A stretch of 64,000 nt of DNA from Natrarchaeobaculum aegyptiacum (lineage in GTDB: Archaea; Halobacteriota; Halobacteria; Halobacteriales; Natrialbaceae), in NCBI RefSeq assembly GCF_002156705.1, contig NZ_CP019893.1, positions 1,240,001 to 1,304,000 of the forward strand, in the 5' to 3' direction. The position numbers and the translations under genes were made by a program. This document shows, piece after piece, positions 41,966 through 51,256 of the stretch. How positions within the stretch are numbered: position 1 is the stretch's first letter; each line of letters opens with the position of its first letter. The notes beneath the pieces are model-generated. The model made no database searches, was not told the origin of the DNA, and worked only from the letters and a program-made list of their open reading frames with translations.

Positions 41966-43063
41966 ATGGACGAACGCGTGAGAGAACACGCCGAGGTACT
42001 GGTCGACTGGAGCGCGCGCGTCGAACCCGGAGACGACGTCGTCCTCTCGGTGGGGCCCGACGCCCACGAACTGGCGGTCGCCGTCGCGGAGTGTCTCGGC
42101 GAGCGCGGCGCGAACCTGCTCGCGACGTACAGCTCCGGCGAGGTAACGAGAGCCTATCTCCGTGCTCACGACGGGGACTTCGCCGAACCGGATCACGAAC
42201 GCGCTCTCTACGAGGCGGCCGACGTCGTCCTCTCGCTCGGCGGCGGCCGGAACGCGAGTGCGACCGCCGACGTCCCCGGCGAGACCCGACAGGCCTACGC
42301 CACCGCTCGAGCGGACGTCCGGGAGGCCCGCTTCGACACGCGCTGGGTGTCGACGCTCCACCCGACCCGGTCGCTCGCCCAGCAGGCGAACATGGCCACC
42401 GAGGAGTACCGCGAGTTCGCCTACGACGCCATCCTGCGCGACTGGGAGTCACTGGCCGAGAAGATGGCCCGCGTGAAAGACCGACTCGACGAGGGCAACG
42501 AGGTGCGTCTCGTCTCGCCCGGGACAGACCTCACCATGTCCATCGACGGGCGGACGGCAGTCAACAGTGCCGCCTCGGTCGCTTACGACTCCCACAACCT
42601 CCCAAGCGGCGAGGTCTTCACCGCGCCGTACGCCACCGAAGGCGAGGTCACGTTCGACGTTCCGATGACCATCCGTGGCGAACCCATCCGCGACGTCCGC
42701 CTCGAGTTCGAGAGCGGCGAAGTCGTCACCATCGAGGCCGACCAGGGCGAGGGCGTCATCCGGGAAATCGTGGAGACCGACGACGGCGCGCGCCGACTGG
42801 GCGAACTCGGCATCGGGATGAACCGCGGCATCGACCGCTACACGAACACGATCCTCTTCGACGAGAAGATGGGCGACACCGTCCACCTCGCGCTCGGCCG
42901 GGCCTACGACGCCTGTCTCCCGGAGGACGAGTCGGGTAACGAATCGGCCGTCCACGTCGACCTCATCACCGACGTCAGCGAGCAGTCCCGGCTCGAGGTC
43001 GACGGCGAGGTGATCCAGCGCGACGGAACCTTCTGGTTCGAATCGGCCGAAGACGACCGGTGA
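41966..43063 (+). CDS. M29-family aminopeptidase
   Basis: The 365 aa protein shows the M29 (AmpS/AmpT) blocks EEYREFAYDAILRDWE, NLPSGEVFTAPYATEGEVTF, LGIGMNRGIDRYTNTILFDEKMG and a metal-site HLALGRAYD. It hydrolyses N-terminal residues of peptides using two metal ions. The ATG at 41966 gives MDERVREHAEVLVDWSARVE, as in relatives. Confidence 0.88.
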   Translation: MDERVREHAEVLVDWSARVEPGDDVVLSVGPDAHELAVAVAECLGERGANLLATYSSGEVTRAYLRAHDGDFAEPDHERALYEAADVVLSLGGGRNASATADVPGETRQAYATARADVREARFDTRWVSTLHPTRSLAQQANMATEEYREFAYDAILRDWESLAEKMARVKDRLDEGNEVRLVSPGTDLTMSIDGRTAVNSAASVAYDSHNLPSGEVFTAPYATEGEVTFDVPMTIRGEPIRDVRLEFESGEVVTIEADQGEGVIREIVETDDGARRLGELGIGMNRGIDRYTNTILFDEKMGDTVHLALGRAYDACLPEDESGNESAVHVDLITDVSEQSRLEVDGEVIQRDGTFWFESAEDDR

Positions 43064-43469
43064 ATCCGTTCCGTCGCTGGCACATAGCGGGCGGTAAGCG
43101 ATGCCTAGCCACACCGTAGGCAGTCCCCAACGCCGGAAGTCTGTGGATAGTAATGTGACCGGTCGACGACCACTCGAGTACCGCCCGTGACCGGTGGCGG
43201 CCAGTAACCGGTCGGGGCGTGACGCTCGCCCCTCCCCGTTCCCCGATTCCACAGTTGTCTGCCCGCCCGGCCGGAGGCGGCACGTATCCGGCATCCCCGT
43301 TTCCTCGCGGCCGTTTCTCCTCGAGCGACCGGTCTCCGGTCGACGCGATCGAATAGCCGTTCGCACCGAGCTACGAGCACTCCTGCGAAGGAGCCGACGA
43401 TCGATCGTCAAACCGCGTGACCGTCGCTCGAGACGACGGGTTTTTGCGGCGTGATTCCAGTCACGAGTC
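43064..43469. other. 406-bp stretch without a gene
   Basis: No coding frame with acidic haloarchaeal composition was found on either strand, and no repeat or RNA was recognised. The immediate upstream region of the EamA gene (43436-43469) has GTTTTTGCGGCGTG as a weak promoter candidate. Confidence 0.45.
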
Positions 43470-44336
43470 ATGGACGACGAGACGATCGGGGTCGCGCTCG
43501 TGGTGGCCTCGGCTATCGGGTTCGGAACGCTGGGGATCTTCGGGGTGCTCGCCGCCGAGGAAGGACTCTCGATCCCGACCGTGCTCGCGTTGCGGTTCGC
43601 CATCGCCGGACTCGTCGTCTGGGCCGTCCTCTGGCTCCGCGGACGGCTTCGACGGCTCCGCGGGCGGATGCTCGCGATCGCGTTCGCGCTGGGGGCGGTC
43701 GGGTACGCCACCCAGAGCGGGCTCTACTTTCTCGGCCTCGAGTTCATGACCGCCGGGATGGTCGCGATCGTCCTCTACACGTATCCGGCGTTCGTCGTCT
43801 GTCTCGTCGCGGTCGCCCATCCCGACCGCGTGACGACGACTCTCCTGATCGCCCTCGGCCTGTCGATCGGCGGGGTCGCGCTCATCACCGGTGCCGACCC
43901 GGCCGGGGCCGACCCGCGGGGCATCCTCGTCGTCCTTGGCGCGGCGCTCGCGTACTCGCTGTACATCGTCGTCAGCCAGCGCGCGCTCGAGACGGTCGAC
44001 GCCGAGACGCTGACGGCGTTCGTCCTGCCCGCTGCGGCGATGAGTTTCGTCCTCTTCGGCGCTGGGACCGACACGCTGGCGCTGCCGTCGACTGCCACCG
44101 CGTGGGGAGTGACGCTTGCGATCGCGGTCGTCGCGACAGCGATTCCCGTACTCACCTTCTTCGCCGGAATTACGAAGGTCGGAGCCAGCCGGGCGAGCAT
44201 CATCAGCACCGCCGAGCCCGGCGTCACGGTCGCACTCGGTGCGCTCGTGCTGGGAGAGCCCGTCACGGCAGTCACGATCGTCGGGGGTGCGCTGGTCGTC
44301 ACGGGCGTCGTCCTCATCCAGCGCGAGGGCGGGTGA
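43470..44336 (+). CDS. EamA/DMT-family transporter
   Basis: The 288 aa protein has ten hydrophobic helices arranged as two EamA repeats (about 1-135 and 150-285), with loops such as GIFGVLAAEEGLSIPTVLAL and ASRASIISTAEPGVTVALGALV. These transporters export or import amino acids and other metabolites; the cargo is unknown. The DUF309 gene follows 57 bp later on the same strand. Confidence 0.88.
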   Translation: MDDETIGVALVVASAIGFGTLGIFGVLAAEEGLSIPTVLALRFAIAGLVVWAVLWLRGRLRRLRGRMLAIAFALGAVGYATQSGLYFLGLEFMTAGMVAIVLYTYPAFVVCLVAVAHPDRVTTTLLIALGLSIGGVALITGADPAGADPRGILVVLGAALAYSLYIVVSQRALETVDAETLTAFVLPAAAMSFVLFGAGTDTLALPSTATAWGVTLAIAVVATAIPVLTFFAGITKVGASRASIISTAEPGVTVALGALVLGEPVTAVTIVGGALVVTGVVLIQREGG

Positions 44337-44393
44337 GCGGCGAGCGTCCGCTCGTGCCGATACGCTCTCGAGTCTCGAGCCCGAACGCCGGAT

Positions 44394-45008
44394 ATGGACG
44401 AGGTGCTCCGGGCGGGCGCCGCCATCTACAACGCCGGGTACTACCACGCGGCCCACGACGCCTGGGAAGACCACTGGCTCGAGCTCGAGGCCGGCACGGA
44501 AGACGAGCGCCTGCTCCACGGCCTGATCCAGGTCTCCGCGGCGGTCCACCACGCCCGCGAGCGCAACTGGGAAGGGACCGTGGGGCTGGCCGAGAGCGCC
44601 CACACGTATCTCGAGGGAGTCCCCGACGACTACCGGGACGTTCGCCTGCCGCCGATACGGGCGTTCCTCGAGACGCTCGCAGCTGACCCCGAGGTCATCG
44701 ACCGCCGCCAGCCCGTCGCGCTCGCGGTCGGGGGCTCGGTACCGACGCTCGCCGATCTGGGACTCGCGGGGACAGCCATCGCGGCCGTCGTGCTCGCCGA
44801 AGAACTGGGGTACGACGAAGCGCCAGTCGAGCGGGCGCGTGCGTACGCGACGGCAGACCTCGCTGCCGGTGACGACGACAGCCGGTTCATCGCGTTGCTG
44901 TTCGACTTCGTGCGCGAGTCGGCGAATCGGGGAGTCGTCTACCAGCGACTCGAGGGACACGTCGAGCGCCGGGACTCGAGAGAACGAGACGTCGAAGGGT
45001 TGTTCTGA
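44394..45008 (+). CDS. DUF309 protein
   Basis: The 204 aa product has the DUF309 core in residues 8-90: YNAGYYHAAHDAWEDHWLEL with the His/Trp-Glu signature, then GLIQVSAAVHHARERNWEG. The C-terminal half is a haloarchaeal extension. The family is uncharacterised; the His and Glu residues suggest a metal or catalytic site. Confidence 0.85.
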   Translation: MDEVLRAGAAIYNAGYYHAAHDAWEDHWLELEAGTEDERLLHGLIQVSAAVHHARERNWEGTVGLAESAHTYLEGVPDDYRDVRLPPIRAFLETLAADPEVIDRRQPVALAVGGSVPTLADLGLAGTAIAAVVLAEELGYDEAPVERARAYATADLAAGDDDSRFIALLFDFVRESANRGVVYQRLEGHVERRDSRERDVEGLF

Positions 45009-45053
45009 TACAGACCGATAGCGCATACCTCCGTCTTCAGGCGCGGGAGGAGG

Positions 45054-45800
45054 TCAATACTCGTGCTCGGCCGAGTTGTCCCGGGGCTCGTAGCCCAGCA
45101 CGTCTTTCGCGCGCTCGATCGAGTAGTACTTGCGGTCGTTGTCGGAGATTCCGTAGACGATCTCGTAGTCGTAGTCGGCGCGGATGCAGCGATCGAAGAG
45201 GTGGGCGCAGTCGCGATATGAGAGCCACATGGCCTGGCCGCGCTCGTAGTCGATCGGCGGGTGGCCCTTCGTGAGGTTGCCGATGCGGACGTTGACGACG
45301 GAGATGCCGTACTCGTCGTGGTAGTAGCGACCGAGGGCCTCGCCGGTGACCTTCGAGACGCCGTAAAGGTTCCCCGGCCGCGGGAGTTCGGTCCCGTCGA
45401 GACAGAACTCGTCGTTGGTGCGGTACATGTCAGGCGTGCGCTCGTCGGTTTCGTACCCACCGACGGCGTGGTTCGAGGAGGCGAAGGCCACCTTCTCGAC
45501 GCCAGCGTCGACGGCCGCCTCGTAGACCGTCTGGGTGCCGTCGATGTTGTTCGGCAGGACGCTCTCCCAGGCGGCGGTCTTCCGGGGGTCACCCGCGAGG
45601 TGAATCACCACGTCGATTCCCTCCATCGCTTCCCGGACGGCCTCCTCGTCGGTGATGTCTGCGACGACGAACTCCCCCGGTTGCTCCTCGGTCGGCGGGT
45701 CACGATCGAGCAAGCGCCACTCGTGGTCGTCTGCGATCCCGCCGAGGATCGCCTGCCCGACGCCGCCCATCGCCCCCGTGAGCAGGACCGACTGTGCCAT
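45054..45800 (-). CDS. azf: NAD-dependent glucose-6-phosphate dehydrogenase (Azf type)
   Basis: The 248 aa extended-SDR protein starts MAQSVLLTGAMGGVGQAILG and has VVIHLAGDPRKTAAWESVL, FASSNHAVGGYET, LYGVSKVTGEALGRYYHDEYG (with catalytic Tyr and Lys) and YGISDNDRKYYSIERAKDVLGY. This is the pattern of Haloferax Azf, the archaeal enzyme that oxidises glucose-6-phosphate for the oxidative pentose phosphate pathway. The start at 45800 is set by the Rossmann N-terminus. It is divergent from mptD. Confidence 0.88.
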   Translation of the reverse strand: MAQSVLLTGAMGGVGQAILGGIADDHEWRLLDRDPPTEEQPGEFVVADITDEEAVREAMEGIDVVIHLAGDPRKTAAWESVLPNNIDGTQTVYEAAVDAGVEKVAFASSNHAVGGYETDERTPDMYRTNDEFCLDGTELPRPGNLYGVSKVTGEALGRYYHDEYGISVVNVRIGNLTKGHPPIDYERGQAMWLSYRDCAHLFDRCIRADYDYEIVYGISDNDRKYYSIERAKDVLGYEPRDNSAEHEY

Positions 45801-45893
45801 TCTCGTGTGGAGGCAGGCACACCGACGATAAGAAGCATGCGATTCGACGAGCGATTTCGCAACTGCAATACAAATCGGGCGCGACGAGAACAC

Positions 45894-46280
45894 ATGAGCG
45901 ATCGCGACCCGACGCCCGCAGAGGCACTCTGCTTCGAGGCCGGCATCAAGTTCGGCACGCTGTACCACCAGTTCGCCGGCACCCCCGTCAGCCCCGCGAG
46001 CGCCGACAGCCTCGCTACCGCCATGGAAGACGCCATCGAGAACCAGCCCCACTGCCGATCGGTCACCGTCGACGTCCGCCACGACGAACTCGAGGCTGCC
46101 GTCGCCGACGGGGCCGCAGAGTACGTCGAACTCACCGGCCGCTTTCTCGAGGTCGAAATCGTCGTCGACGAGAACGAGGGACTCGAGGTCGTCACCCGGA
46201 TGGAGATGGACGGCGGCTATCCACTCATGACTGTCGAAACGGTCCGTGAGACGTCGGCGGGAGACGCCAGCGACCGATAG
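45894..46280 (+). CDS. mptD: Archaeal dihydroneopterin aldolase (MptD family)
   Basis: The 128 aa product shows the MptD (PF04038) pattern AEALCFEAGIKFGTLYHQFA, GTPVSPASADSLATAMEDAI, and EVVTRMEMDGGYPLMTVETV. MptD splits 7,8-dihydroneopterin to 6-hydroxymethyl-dihydropterin and glycolaldehyde on the way to folate-type or methanopterin cofactors. The ATG at 45894 was chosen from the family start. The cofactor in haloarchaea is folate. Confidence 0.85.
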   Translation: MSDRDPTPAEALCFEAGIKFGTLYHQFAGTPVSPASADSLATAMEDAIENQPHCRSVTVDVRHDELEAAVADGAAEYVELTGRFLEVEIVVDENEGLEVVTRMEMDGGYPLMTVETVRETSAGDASDR

Positions 46281-46350
46281 ACACGGGTTGAAATTATCCT
46301 GCAATCCCGAGAACAGAACTATTAAATTATCTACGTTGGAGTTCCGACGT

Positions 46351-47127
46351 ATGTTGTCGATCATTGCGAGAGGAACGTCGCTCGCGGTCGTCACCGTGCT
46401 CGTCGTAGGGCTGTTCGGTGGCACCGTCGCGACCGTTGGCGCACAGGCAGGCGGATACACCGCCGACTCCGAGATTACGATCACGGTCTCCGACGATGGT
46501 GAGGTCGAATCCGAACACGTCGTCTACGAACTGCCGGCAGAGCTCTATCAGGGAATGGAGATGGCCGCCGGGATGGACGGCCACGACAGCGTCGCCGACT
46601 ACTTCGGCTCGATGGCCGTCGAGACCAGAGCCGGCGTTGGGGACTACGAGAACGCCGGAGATTACGAGAGCGGCGACAGCTACGTCGTGGAGTTGACCCT
46701 CGTCGATATCGAGACCGACGACCTCGAGGACGTCGAGACGTCGGTCGCCGACGACGGCACCGTCTCCGTCGAGGTGATCGCCGCCGAAGACCCCGTCTAT
46801 CAATCCGACGCGATGGACGAAGAGACCATCGCGGCCACCGGCGAGTACAGCCTCGTCGTCGAGATGCCCGACGACGTCAGTGAGACGAACGCACTCGAGA
46901 CGGAGGGGCAGGTCGCAGTCTGGCACCTCCACCAGGACATGCCCGACCGCCTGACCGTCGCGTCCGGGCCGGGCGGCGGTGACGCCGGTTCCGGTGGCGA
47001 CGCGACTGACGCCGATGACGGTGCGGACGCGTCCGAGGAGGACGGACTCCCCGGCTTCGGGGTCGGTACCGCGGCTATGGCCGCCGTCCTCTGCAGTATT
47101 GCGCTGGTACTCGATCGTCGACGCTGA
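46351..47127 (+). CDS. Exported PGF-CTERM surface protein
   Basis: The 258 aa product has an N-terminal signal (MLSIIARGTSLAVVTVLVVG, cleavage near AQAG), an acidic beta-rich middle and a PGF-CTERM tail: LPGFGVGTAAMAAVL followed by ALVLDRRR. The tail is the target of archaeosortase A, which removes it and links the protein to membrane lipid. A TATA box (ATTAAATTATC, 46320-46330) lies 21-31 bp before the ATG, giving a leaderless mRNA. The central domain is unrecognised. Confidence 0.82.
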   Translation: MLSIIARGTSLAVVTVLVVGLFGGTVATVGAQAGGYTADSEITITVSDDGEVESEHVVYELPAELYQGMEMAAGMDGHDSVADYFGSMAVETRAGVGDYENAGDYESGDSYVVELTLVDIETDDLEDVETSVADDGTVSVEVIAAEDPVYQSDAMDEETIAATGEYSLVVEMPDDVSETNALETEGQVAVWHLHQDMPDRLTVASGPGGGDAGSGGDATDADDGADASEEDGLPGFGVGTAAMAAVLCSIALVLDRRR

Positions 47128-47165
47128 GCCACAGTCGCAACGTTACGACCACGTCGTCATCATCA

Positions 47166-47250
47166 CTATAGTAACAACTGCAACGATTCACACACTGATC
47201 GCCGATCCGTCTGGCGGTCAGGTGTGCACTGACGTGCAGTGGCTACTATA
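47166..47250 (-). repeat. Dispersed palindromic repeat, copy 3
   Basis: The left end is CTATAGTAACAACTG and the right end CAGTGGCTACTATA, in the orientation opposite to copies 1 and 2. The inner stem has one mismatch (C opposite A). It lies between the PGF-CTERM gene and the DUF5790 gene and may end the former transcript. Confidence 0.82.
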
Positions 47251-47370
47251 ATCCGATCGAGTACCGTTTCGAAATCGAACCGACGTTCTGCCTGCTCCGA
47301 CGCTCTCGAGCCAGTTTTCACTTTCACTTTCGGGCGACCTTTTAACCCTCGTGGCGGTGAACCGACGACT

Positions 47371-47859
47371 ATGACGCAAGCGACCCTCGGCGACGACGAA
47401 CTGTTCGGCGAAGCCGCCAGCGAGATGCGCGAGGACGTCGAATCCTCGCTCGAGGCAGGCTGGGCGGCCCTCCCCGAGGCAGACGACGTCTGGGAGACCG
47501 ACGCCGAGAACGTCCTCGGCGTGCTCAACGGCCTCAACTCGGCGCTCGACGCTGGCGACGCCGAGGACCACCTCCGCGATGCCAAGAAGTGGTTCACGAT
47601 GGGCCAGCGCGCCGACGCCTTCGACGACGCCGACGACTTAGAGGCAGAAATTCTCGACCTCGAGGAGACGATCGAGACCGTCGCCGACGCGGGCGAACAG
47701 GTGAGCGAACTGACGGCAACGATCCCCCAGCTTCGTGGAACACTCGAGGAAGCAGGTGCTGCAGACGCTGACGCCGATGCCGACGAGACAGACGCCGAGA
47801 GCGATGCAGAACCCGATCCGGACGCGGACGGAACCGCGGAAGAAGCAGACGCCGACTGA
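47371..47859 (+). CDS. DUF5790-type haloarchaeal protein
   Basis: The 162 aa product starts MTQATLGDDELFGEAASEMR, which matches my memory of DUF5790, and has helical blocks GVLNGLNSALDAGDAEDHL and AKKWFTMGQRADAF to about residue 125. A repetitive Asp/Ala/Glu tail follows. ATG 47371 is the family start. Function unknown; helical content suggests a coiled-coil or scaffold protein. Confidence 0.8.
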   Translation: MTQATLGDDELFGEAASEMREDVESSLEAGWAALPEADDVWETDAENVLGVLNGLNSALDAGDAEDHLRDAKKWFTMGQRADAFDDADDLEAEILDLEETIETVADAGEQVSELTATIPQLRGTLEEAGAADADADADETDAESDAEPDPDADGTAEEADAD

Positions 47860-47877
47860 TCCGATCGGGCCCAGTCG

Positions 47878-48645
47878 TCACAGATCGCGGTTCCGACGGG
47901 GGCCACGACCCCGGTCGAGATCGCTCTCCCACTCACGAGCCACGATCGCCTCGAGCAGCCGCTCGAGGGAGTCGACAGCCAGTTCGAGTAGCTCGTCGCC
48001 TCGCGCTGCCGACCCGTCCCGCGGGTCGCCGACCACGCCGTTTTCTGCAAACGCTGCCGAGTCGTAGGCCAGATTGACGTGGCTGACCCACTCGCCCCAG
48101 CCGTCGGCAGCGCCGGCGCTCGCCTCGTCGATCCGGCCCTCGCGAACGAGGTCGGGATCGATCGCCCGAAGGAGCGCCGTCTCGAGCGGGCCGCCGTGAC
48201 CCATGTCGCTCGAATGGTCGCCGACGGCGTCGAACCAGGTGAACGGGACGGTGTAGGCGGTGCCGTCACGGGTGAGCCGCGCGCCGACCTCCCGGAGCGC
48301 GTCGACGTTGCCCCCGTGGCCGTTGACGATCACGACGCGGTCGAAGCCGTGGTGGGCGAGACTCTCGATCGACTCGCGGACGTACCGGCGGAACGTCTCC
48401 GGGGAGACCCACATCGTTCCCGGGAAGTGGCGGTGTTCCTCGGCGATTCCGACCGGGATGGCCGGCGCGCGGACGACGTCCTGGTCGACGCGCTCGAGCG
48501 TAGCGTCGGTGATCGCCTCGGCCGTCACGACGTCGGTCCCGAGGGGGGCGTGCGGGCCGTGCTGTTCCGTGCTGCCGACCGGCAGGATCGCGAGGTCGGT
48601 CTCGCAGTCGGCGACGTCCGTCCAGGTGGCCGCCCTGAGGTCCAT
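47878..48645 (-). CDS. Creatininase-family amidohydrolase (ArfB-like)
   Basis: The 255 aa product has the creatininase metal motifs LPVGSTEQHGPHAPLGTD and VIVNGHGGNVDAL, and SSDMGHGGPLETALL. In archaea this family includes ArfB, which deformylates the FAPy nucleotide in riboflavin and F420 synthesis; that is the likely role, not creatinine breakdown. I chose the Met at 48645 (MDLRAATWTDV). It is divergent from the DUF5789 gene. Confidence 0.85.
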   Translation of the reverse strand: MDLRAATWTDVADCETDLAILPVGSTEQHGPHAPLGTDVVTAEAITDATLERVDQDVVRAPAIPVGIAEEHRHFPGTMWVSPETFRRYVRESIESLAHHGFDRVVIVNGHGGNVDALREVGARLTRDGTAYTVPFTWFDAVGDHSSDMGHGGPLETALLRAIDPDLVREGRIDEASAGAADGWGEWVSHVNLAYDSAAFAENGVVGDPRDGSAARGDELLELAVDSLERLLEAIVAREWESDLDRGRGPRRNRDL

Positions 48646-48763
48646 GTGGCTCTCGAGGAGTGGTCGGGCCTTGTAACCATCGTCCGTGAGTGCCACAGCG
48701 GTATTCCCGCGGCGCGCCACGGCAGGCCGAAGACCCTTTTGCTGGTCCCCCGACCGCCCACAC

Positions 48764-49108
48764 ATGACCGACGACTCTCGCACACTCGGCGTCGAACTCG
48801 GCGACCTCGAGGACCAACTCGAGTCGGCGGCGTACCCGCTCGAGCACGACGAGTTACTCGACGAATACGGCGACGCCGAAATCGAGATGGACGACCACGA
48901 GACGACGCTCGAGGAGCTGATCGGCCCGTTAAACGAAGACGAGTACGGCGGCTACGACGAGGTCGAACAGGCGATCATGAACATGGTCGGCGACGAGGCG
49001 ATCGGACGGAAGAACTACAGTGACCGGACGCCGCCAGCGAGCGGTGAGCAGCGTCAGGACGAGGGGGCACCGGGGCAAGACGATCAGCGAGAACAGCAGT
49101 CGTTCTAG
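48764..49108 (+). CDS. DUF5789-type haloarchaeal protein
   Basis: The 114 aa product, MTDDSRTLGVELGDLEDQLE and onward, has a conserved central YPLEHDELLDEYGDAEIEM and the block AIMNMVGDEAIGRKNYSDR. It matches what I recall of DUF5789. Its 3' half is repeated, diverged, at 49338-49527. Function unknown. Confidence 0.78.
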   Translation: MTDDSRTLGVELGDLEDQLESAAYPLEHDELLDEYGDAEIEMDDHETTLEELIGPLNEDEYGGYDEVEQAIMNMVGDEAIGRKNYSDRTPPASGEQRQDEGAPGQDDQREQQSF

Positions 49109-49134
49109 CGGTTAGAGCCGACCGTTCGACTCAC

Positions 49135-49340
49135 TCAGTCGTCGTCCCCGGCGTCCGCGTCCACCTCGACTTCCGTCCGCGCCTGTCTGCGCTGGGCACG
49201 CTCGATGAACTCCTGTGGGAGGTCGTCGATCTCGCCGGCCTGTACCCCCCAGAGATGGGCGTAGAGGCCGTCTTCCTCGAGCAGTTTCGCGTGGGTGCCG
49301 CGTTCGACGATCCGTCCGCCCTCGAGCACGAGGATCTGAT
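49135..49340 (-). pseudogene. Duplicate 3' end of the ABC exporter gene
   Basis: This segment is nearly identical to the end of the ABC gene at 52195-52370, including ILVLEGGRIVERGTHAKLLE and WGVQAGEIDDLPQEFIERAQ. It ends in EVEVDADAGDDD, where the intact gene ends in EAKQYD. The upstream side switches without warning to DUF5789 sequence near 49335. It probably marks the original end of the exporter, separated from it by the island. Confidence 0.8.
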
Positions 49341-49527
49341 CGGCCCGTTGAAGGAGGACAAATACAGCGGCTACGACGAGAGCAAAACCACGATCATGAA
49401 CATGGTCGGCGACGAGGTGATAGGTCAGAAGAACTACAGCGACCGGACGCCGGCCGCGTCCGGTGAGGAGCGACAAGATGAGGGGACGCCGGATGACGAA
49501 GGACACAGAGTCCTGAAATTATTTTAG
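49338..49527 (+). pseudogene. Duplicate 3' half of the DUF5789 gene
   Basis: The frame reads LIGPLKEDKYSGYDESKTTI, MNMVGDEVIGQKNYSDRTPA and ends HRVLKLF. It is a diverged copy of residues 51-112 of the gene at 48764. It is joined head-on to the ABC fragment. An open frame from 49255 could make a chimera, but the first 27 residues are antisense ABC sequence. Confidence 0.75.
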
Positions 49528-49646
49528 CAATCAAATTCGGCATTAATGGAAGAAATTGTGTATAAGACACTGATAGGCCGAGACCACCGACTATAATAGA
49601 TAAATCCATTCAGCTCTGGTTAGGATGCCAGATTACGTCAGTTCAA

Positions 49647-50400
49647 TTATTGGCTTTCAACATCCGAAACCCTACCGGTCAGTATACCAATAGCATCTTC
49701 TACAATTTGTGGGTTTTCACTGAAGCCTAAACACACTTCACCGGGAACAACTGGTATGTCAGTGCAATTACGGGCCCACCTGAATGTAAACTGGACACCT
49801 AGCTCACGGTCCCCGGTATCACCCTTCTCGTGATCAAGTCGGCTCACAGAGATTCCGTCTTGGAAGGCGAGCACTGCCAATGCCGCGGCGACTATGTACC
49901 CTTTTGGACCAAATTTTGTTGCGATAGTTGCGGCACCACTTTCGAGACCAATACGCCCTAACATTACCTCTTGAGCTAACTGGGTATTATCATAATCCAA
50001 TTTGATCAGGTGGGTTTGCCAAGGAGTTCCAGATGTACTCCTATCATCTGAAATGTAATTTTCGTTTCCACTACTGTGTGGTGTTAAACCTTGGTATTGT
50101 TTCTCTTCTAACCCCTGTTCAGTGGGAACTAAGATTACCCCGTTATCCTTTTCTTCAACATCAATGAGACCATTTTCTTTTTGTTTGTTTACTTGCTGTT
50201 CAATTCCCTCCAAGTTGTTTTCACTCTCTTCTTTGATTGATTGCTTAAATACAAGCTTGCTATCTTCCATTTTGAAAGCTGGTTCCTCATCTTCTCCAGA
50301 AAGATGTTCCTTTTTTTGGTTCGGTCGACGCGGCCACTGACGGGATTCCAATTAGCGTAACTGATCCTGCCGCTACAGACAAAATTCGTCTTCGATTCAT
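49647..50400 (-). pseudogene. Tat-exported protein with a frameshift in an A7 run
   Basis: ATG 50400 opens MNRRRILSVAAGSVTLIGIP, a Tat signal, followed by SVAASTEPKK. That frame then stops. The rest, EHLSGEDEEPAFKMEDSKLV to the stop at 49647, is in the next frame, and deleting one A from the run of seven (T7 at 50311-50317 on the plus strand) joins them into a 250 aa protein. The C-terminal half has a hydrophobic segment (YIVAAALAVLAF) and two cysteines. The low GC contrasts with the chromosome. It may be a toxin or surface protein of the island. Confidence 0.6.
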
Positions 50401-50519
50401 CTTTGTTTTGTGGGACCTCTTTTTTCTAACCATCCATACCAATATCCTATGGTTATAATTATAATAGTTTCTATTAACTATTTAGGTGTATAGAATATAA
50501 TATTTGAATTATGGTCCCC

Positions 50520-50819
50520 CATAGTGCATTGTTGATTTCGATTGTAGCTCAAATAGCGTGTTTGAGCGGGGCTCGCTCGGGTTTTGGGCATAACTACCGC
50601 CGTAGTTGAAACGCTCTGAAATACGGTGTCAGTTTGTTCTTGGAGATTCCTCGATCTAGCGAGAGCCGCCGTCGCGTCAGCGACGCGTGGCCCTCACAAG
50701 TGTTGACGTGTGTTTCATCGTCGGTGTATTCGCCATCACCGTGGACGACGTATTCACGGTTGGATGCGTCGTCCTCTTCGAGCGGTTCGTACGCTCGAAA
50801 GCCGTTAGTATAAACGGTG
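50520..50819 (-). pseudogene. IS1595-type transposase, C-terminal fragment
   Basis: Reading leftward, the frame gives TVYTNGFRAYEPLEEDD, REYVVHGDGEYTDDETHVNT, CEGHASLTRRRLSLDRGISK, NKLTPYFRAFQLRR then a stop. This is the last part of the DDE domain of haloarchaeal IS1595-family transposases (HVNTCEGHAS and RGVSKDKLTPYLRAFQLRR in relatives, from memory). No N-terminal portion is present. Confidence 0.65.
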
Positions 50820-51122
50820 AGCGACTCCTGCTGAGTATTGGCCAGCAGGAGTCAGATCGTCGATTCGTCGGCAGCTTTTGCTGGGATTACGTACCGTTGG
50901 TCTGTTCCGCGACCAGCGAGAATGAACGGCGACGACCTCTCGAACCGATAATCCAATCGAATGCAATCGCACCCCGACACCTGTTAGGGTGGTCGGGGTG
51001 CGCTCGTCTCCCAAACCTCACTACAATTCACGTCCAAGGTTTTTCTGAGCTGATCGGCGAGTTGCGTGAGCACTTCTCGCCACTACCTGCTCGTCCCTCA
51101 AACTCTCATCTAGACAGTGCCG
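50820..51122 (-). pseudogene. IS6-type transposase, 5' fragment (left copy)
   Basis: The frame includes REVLTQLADQLRKTLDVNCS, then after a one-base loss ERTPTTLTGVGVRLHSIGLS and VREVVAV, the start of haloarchaeal IS6-family transposases. The outer end GACAGTGCC at 51114-51122 is the terminal repeat. A matching copy lies at 51703 in the opposite direction. The fragment is cut where the IS1595 fragment begins. Confidence 0.65.
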
Positions 51123-51256
51123 TTGCGCCATACTACTAGTTTGACAGCGATAGAGTCTCCAAAGAACAATATAGCAATTGACACCCGATTTCTAATAAAC
51201 CAGCGGAAGAATAACACAACTATTTCATTCGTTAGATCTGTCATTCAGTAATTTAC

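Noticed and set aside
49255-49527. 90-residue chimeric frame as a real gene
   Set aside because: Its first part is antisense ABC-exporter sequence and its second part is a diverged DUF5789 copy. I treat it as the product of a duplication, not a gene.
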